From the NCBI GenBank assembly GCA_946498245.1, contig CAMMNN010000001.1, positions 115,710 through 179,709 of the forward strand: a stretch of 64,000 bases of DNA, given 5' to 3'. The position numbers and the translations under genes are program-made. The notes beneath the pieces were generated by a model that had not been told where the DNA came from, searched no databases, and saw only the letters and a program-made list of their open reading frames with translations. Of this stretch, positions 60,762 through 64,000 are shown in pieces (within the stretch, counting starts at the first letter, position 1; the number at the start of each line of letters is the position of its first letter). The DNA comes from an uncultured Clostridium sp. (GTDB taxonomy: Bacteria > Bacillota > Clostridia > Lachnospirales > Lachnospiraceae).

Positions 60762-63473
60762 TTAAAAAGCGTCAAACCAATCATCGGAAGAAGGTTTGCT
60801 GTTGATGGACTTGTCCATCTTTTCTGTAATTTTTCGCATTTCATTATATTCTTTCTTGAGAGGGAACGAATCGTCCTCCATAAAAGCAATTAACTCATGG
60901 AATCTGTCTGGTCTGCTCAAAAGGTCTGAAATCTGAATCTCCCAGGATACACCGTCAATTTCCGGTTCACCGTACATATCAATATATTCCGAACTTACAT
61001 TGTCGAATTCTACGATTTCGGTGAAACAGTATTGTACGCCATTGACATAACGGGGATTCTTTTCGATAGAACACCATTCCTTGCGTCCGCAATAGTCGAT
61101 GGCATCCGGCCATTTCAGATTGTAGAGTTCGCCGTTGTGCCTATGCAGTGTTTCATTTACAAAGAAATTGAAGAGGTTTGATTCCGGGTCGTTTTCATAG
61201 AAATCGCCTGTTTCGCCTTCTTGTGCAAATATCGTAGGATACATCTCTTCAAGGAAAGTCCAGTAACCGTTGCCCGCATCACATTTGGCCCACAAGTCTT
61301 TTAGGAACGGAAGGAAGATATAGCGGTCGATTCTGTCGGGTATCATATCGTAGAGCATATCGAAGGTTCGATCACCTTGCATACGCTTGGTTTGATGTTC
61401 AAAGAAATCTCCAATACGTTCCAACTGGTCGTCCATCTGATTGGAAAAGAATACAGCGCTAAAATACTCCTGGAAGGAACGATGGATGAAGTAATATTTT
61501 TCGCCTTCCTTATACATGATGCAGAGGTTGTCCGTTAAATCCAATAAAAAGTCGCGAGCCGTAGCCTTTGTCGGTATTCTTTGATGGGCGATAACCTTGT
61601 TCATGTATTCTGCGAAACTCTGCGCCGTGAACTCCAAAATTTCCGCCTTATATGTTCTTGCACAGAATTCTGCAAAGTAGACGGCAAAATCCTCCGGAGA
61701 TAAATTGGTGTGCATCGGGCGTACATAGGCGCCTTTCGACGCATCATGCAGTCGAGCCATCGTCTCGTATGCTTTGGAATAGAAAATGTGTCTCTTTGCA
61801 GGAACCTCACCATAGGAAGTGTAGGTCATCAGCATAATGGTCAGCAACAAAGGGTTGCTTGCGAACTGTTCATGTGAACGATATAGTTTTCTGTCCAAAT
61901 CTTCACGGAATTTTGCCTTTGCAACAGGGTCATGGTATTCCAGCTTGTCAATAAGTTCCAGCGCCTTTGCTTTACTGAAAGGTTCAATCTCACAAACGAG
62001 AAAATGTCCATATTGGATAAAGTCGCAGGTTGGACGGGATGAAAGCACGATATAGTTGCTTTGATATGCCTTTAAGAAACTCACAAGGTGCTTTTCAAAG
62101 GCGTGTCTGTATGCTGCAGGGATTTCATCTAAGCCATCAAGAAGAATTAGACATCTTCCTTTTTTTAGCAGAGGCTCAAAATCAGCGAACTTCAAATCGT
62201 GGTCAAATTCATAGGCAGCCTTGTAAATGAAATCCTCTAAATTCAACTCCAGGTCAGTAAAGTTTTTCAGCGGCACGAGAATAGGAAGTATCTGCTTTTC
62301 GTTGTAGCGTTCAGCATAATACAAAAACAAATGTCTCATCATCATCGATTTGCCGATGCCGCCGGTACCACGAATGATGATATTGCCAAAGCATTCGCAG
62401 GCAAGAACCTCAATAGGTCTGTCCTTTGATTTGGCGTTTTCTGTTTCGTTAAAGGATTTGATTTTTATATCATTAGGCACATATAGCTCCTTGAAAGGAT
62501 GCGGAGCCTCGGAGTAAAGCAGCGTTTTTACAGTGGAGTAAAAAGCAGTGGCTTTTTTTAGGTATGTATCCAACAGATCGGGTTTGCGGATACCGTGGCT
62601 GCCTCCTGTATTGGAAGGCGCGAGAATGCTTTCCTGATCATCGAGGTAAAACACTTGTTGTGAGTTTACATAGACTTGTCCCTCCTGAATGTTTCTTACA
62701 TCTGCTGCTACCCCTGGCATTATAAAAGCAAACGGAATGCCTTTTGCAGCTTCTTCAAGGGCAGGGTCACGATAGTTCTTGACTTCACATTCTGGTGGCT
62801 GAACAGACACCTCTATGCTGTCCACAGTCTTACTACCTATGTTAGATACGAATTTTCTTTCAGAGCGGCTTTCGCCGGAGTCATCAAGAAAGTGGGAAAT
62901 GGTATCCACACCCACGGTATTGTCACGAATTTTGGTAATGATATAGTGCCAAACACCAAGTAAAAAAGAAGGTGCACAGATACATTCAATCTTTCGGAGT
63001 TCTGCTTTCTTTACAGGCTGTCCGTACGGTCGCACATAAAATAATGCATCACTTGGAATGGTGGTATCTGTCTCAATCAATTCAATAAAGGCAGCGACGA
63101 GCCACGGTCCTTTAATCTCCCAACTGATAGCATTTTCGAGGAGGCCGTAGAACAGACCGAGATATTCGTAGTATTTTGTTTTAACATTATGGTCGAACTG
63201 TTGAACAATCTGCTCATCTGTTAATCCAGCAGCAGGAGTGTCAGAAGTTCGGCAAAGTTTGTAATTAGAGGTGAATGTATTAAATGAACGTCCAGACGGC
63301 ATCTGAAAGCCGGGGTTCACGGAACGCACCAGTCTTCCCATTATTTCCGGGTTGCTCTTTCCATCGCCGGGTCTGCCTTCGCTCATTCGAGATGCTCTTC
63401 TTTGTCCTCTCGCCTCAAACAACAGCACAAGGAAAGTGCCGCCGCACAGGCGCATATTTAGTAAATTGGCCAT
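60762..63473 (-). CDS. NACHT-domain NTPase (NLR-like defence protein)
   Basis: A 903-residue STAND-type protein. Numbering from the ATG at 63473: Walker A GTGGIGKSMMM at 369-379 (Lys 375), Walker B CLILLDGLDEIP around 441-452, and sensor LSSRPT near 478. These fit a NACHT domain. The 365-residue N-terminal region matches no effector I recognise (no TIR, Cap4, protease or membrane segment). The C-terminal 350 residues have no clear LRR or TPR repeat. Bacterial NACHT proteins sense phage and trigger cell shutdown. AAAGGAGAAAACA precedes the ATG at 63473; a frame start at 63521 lacks a site. Confidence 0.85.
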   Translation of the reverse strand: MANLLNMRLCGGTFLVLLFEARGQRRASRMSEGRPGDGKSNPEIMGRLVRSVNPGFQMPSGRSFNTFTSNYKLCRTSDTPAAGLTDEQIVQQFDHNVKTKYYEYLGLFYGLLENAISWEIKGPWLVAAFIELIETDTTIPSDALFYVRPYGQPVKKAELRKIECICAPSFLLGVWHYIITKIRDNTVGVDTISHFLDDSGESRSERKFVSNIGSKTVDSIEVSVQPPECEVKNYRDPALEEAAKGIPFAFIMPGVAADVRNIQEGQVYVNSQQVFYLDDQESILAPSNTGGSHGIRKPDLLDTYLKKATAFYSTVKTLLYSEAPHPFKELYVPNDIKIKSFNETENAKSKDRPIEVLACECFGNIIIRGTGGIGKSMMMRHLFLYYAERYNEKQILPILVPLKNFTDLELNLEDFIYKAAYEFDHDLKFADFEPLLKKGRCLILLDGLDEIPAAYRHAFEKHLVSFLKAYQSNYIVLSSRPTCDFIQYGHFLVCEIEPFSKAKALELIDKLEYHDPVAKAKFREDLDRKLYRSHEQFASNPLLLTIMLMTYTSYGEVPAKRHIFYSKAYETMARLHDASKGAYVRPMHTNLSPEDFAVYFAEFCARTYKAEILEFTAQSFAEYMNKVIAHQRIPTKATARDFLLDLTDNLCIMYKEGEKYYFIHRSFQEYFSAVFFSNQMDDQLERIGDFFEHQTKRMQGDRTFDMLYDMIPDRIDRYIFLPFLKDLWAKCDAGNGYWTFLEEMYPTIFAQEGETGDFYENDPESNLFNFFVNETLHRHNGELYNLKWPDAIDYCGRKEWCSIEKNPRYVNGVQYCFTEIVEFDNVSSEYIDMYGEPEIDGVSWEIQISDLLSRPDRFHELIAFMEDDSFPLKKEYNEMRKITEKMDKSINSKPSSDDWFDAF

Positions 63474-63495
63474 TGTTTTCTCCTTTATCGTAAAA

Positions 63496-63528
63496 ATTGA
63501 CATTATTGACGCTATTGACATGATTGAG
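63496..63528 (-). repeat. Tandem 9-bp iterons before the NACHT gene
   Basis: On the + strand ATTGAC begins at 63496, 63505 and 63514, and ATTGAG at 63523, an exact 9-base period. The array lies 23-55 bases upstream of the NACHT ATG. It is a candidate operator for the downstream Xre protein. Confidence 0.55.
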
Positions 63529-63554
63529 TGTCAGTGACTATTGAGCCTGACACT
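63527..63554. repeat. 8-bp inverted repeat next to the iterons
   Basis: AGTGTCAG (63527-63534) pairs with CTGACACT (63547-63554) across 12 bases. Part of the NACHT gene control region. Confidence 0.45.
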
Positions 63555-63574
63555 GCTGTCCTTATGATTAGTCT

Positions 63575-63602
63575 CAGAGGGTAACACCTCTGGGGCTTTT
63601 TT
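63575..63602 (+). terminator. Hairpin with T run in the NACHT leader region
   Basis: CAGAGG (63575-63580) pairs with CCTCTG (63587-63592), followed by GGGGCTTTTTT on the + strand. No + strand gene precedes it; it may shield the minus-strand genes from + strand transcripts. Confidence 0.55.
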
Positions 63603-63633
63603 CTACCACTCGAAGGATTCGACTGCAAACAAC

Positions 63634-63678
63634 ATATAGCTACGCTATATTATAACACAAAATTCTGGAAAATTTCAG
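63634..63678 (-). promoter_or_regulatory. Candidate promoter of the defence operon
   Basis: Reading the minus strand, CTGAAA (63678-63673), 18 bases, then a perfect TATAAT (63654-63649). A 7-bp inverted repeat ATATAGC/GCTATAT (63634-63650) overlaps the -10 and start site. The leader to the NACHT ATG would be about 170 bases. Confidence 0.4.
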
Positions 63679-63719
63679 AAGTTTAAGCGAGCGTTTGCCG
63701 TGGGAGGAGGTGAAACTGT

Positions 63720-63818
63720 ATGGAGTTTTTCGTCACATTCCTTATGTCTGTCGCAGCGGGTGTGGTTTGCCACCTCATCAGCAAATGGCTTGACAGGCAC
63801 GAAAAGGACAACGAATAG
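63720..63818 (+). CDS. 32-residue membrane peptide
   Basis: A short ORF with a strong ribosome site (GGGAGGAGGTGAAACTGT). The product starts MEFFVTFLMSVAAGVVCHLI, one hydrophobic helix, then ends in a charged tail (SKWLDRHEKDNE). Size and layout resemble small membrane toxins of type I toxin-antitoxin systems or holin-like peptides common in Firmicutes mobile regions. An intrinsic terminator follows. No antisense RNA could be confirmed by eye. Gene reality rests on the ribosome site, the helix and the terminator. Confidence 0.6.
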   Translation: MEFFVTFLMSVAAGVVCHLISKWLDRHEKDNE

Positions 63819-63854
63819 CCTAGTGGGTGCTTTGCCACTATAAAAGAAAAGAAG

Positions 63855-63897
63855 AAGCCCTCAACTGTGCTGCAACACGGTTGGGGGCTTTGTTTTT
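63855..63897 (+). terminator. Rho-independent terminator of the 32-residue ORF
   Basis: AAGCCCTCAAC (63855-63865) pairs with GTTGGGGGCTT (63880-63890, one G-U), followed by TGTTTTT. The group II intron begins at the next base. Confidence 0.85.
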
Positions 63898-64000
63898 GTG
63901 CGCCTGGCGGCGCACATTTCTTAAGGGTGCAAGTCCCAAATCCGCCCGGTAGTGGGAAGGATGTAGCCGAAGGCAAGGGTGTCCATCGTGAGGTGGAATC
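63898..64000 (+). mobile_element. Group II intron, 5' end
   Basis: The sequence GTGCGCCTGGCGGCGCAC opens with the GUGCG 5' splice-site consensus and forms the first helix; AAGGGTGCAAGTCCC and GCCCGGTAGTGGGAAGG follow, as in domain I of bacterial group II introns. The intron continues past the window, so the reverse transcriptase ORF is not seen. It is inserted directly after a terminator T run, the usual target of class C introns, though the class is not proven by this stretch. Confidence 0.75.

Noticed and set aside
63480..63560. CRISPR array suggested by repeats before the NACHT gene
   Set aside because: Repeat units are 9 bases with no spacers; not a CRISPR.

Overview
The window looks like a chromosome segment of an anaerobic, spore-forming Clostridia, most likely a Lachnospiraceae-type gut commensal. 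The basis is spo0A with its own 0A box, AGGAGG-type ribosome sites, SigA-type promoters, anaerobic sulfite reductase, and Clostridia-like versions of the housekeeping genes. I cannot name a genus from the sequence alone.

Layout. 1-12.8 kb is mostly housekeeping on the + strand: the end of a polyprenyl sugar-phosphate transferase gene, a PHP-type histidinol phosphatase, spo0A, glycogen synthase, a Maf/HAD pair, a PrsA-like lipoprotein, glutaminyl-tRNA synthetase, a MocR regulator, a MORN-repeat protein and a Nudix hydrolase. 12.8-20.4 kb is patchier: a candidate structured RNA, an AraC regulator, a Crh-like HPr paralogue, decayed AbiEi and AraC fragments, a MarR-MATE efflux operon with a clear operator, redox genes and a membrane EAL protein. 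20.5-27.2 kb holds htpG behind a CIRCE-like element, a histidine phosphatase, a 43-residue membrane peptide, a DegV protein, a CapA-like protein, a YwaF-like membrane protein and a TetR regulator.

27.4-32.0 kb is a compact operon (SCP2-like protein, alpha/beta hydrolase, free-standing condensation-type protein, acyl carrier protein, acyl-AMP ligase). It looks like a small adenylation-thiolation-condensation pathway that would join an activated acyl group to an amine or alcohol. 32.2-34.6 kb is an amino-acid ABC importer.

34.75-49.8 kb is the most striking part: a divergent Crp/Fnr regulator, an SLC13-type transporter, thioredoxin reductase, thioredoxin, two tandem arylsulfotransferase-family enzymes, asrABC and siroheme synthesis genes (hemA, precorrin-2 dehydrogenase, a HemC-CobA-HemD fusion). 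Read as one unit, it suggests that sulfate esters are imported, the sulfo group is passed to an acceptor, thioredoxin releases sulfite, and AsrABC reduces it to sulfide on a siroheme centre made in place. No ATP sulfurylase, APS reductase or PAPS reductase gene is in the window. The sulfite-releasing step is my inference.

50.2-64.0 kb is a genomic island: a gutted ABC-exporter remnant, a decayed insertion sequence, a minus-strand defence operon (NACHT NTPase, Xre regulator, DUF4365 protein, type III methylase, DUF1016 PD-(D/E)xK protein, type III restriction helicase), a SIMPL-domain fragment, a 32-residue membrane peptide and the 5' end of a group II intron inserted right after a transcription terminator. 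No tRNA, rRNA or CRISPR array was seen.
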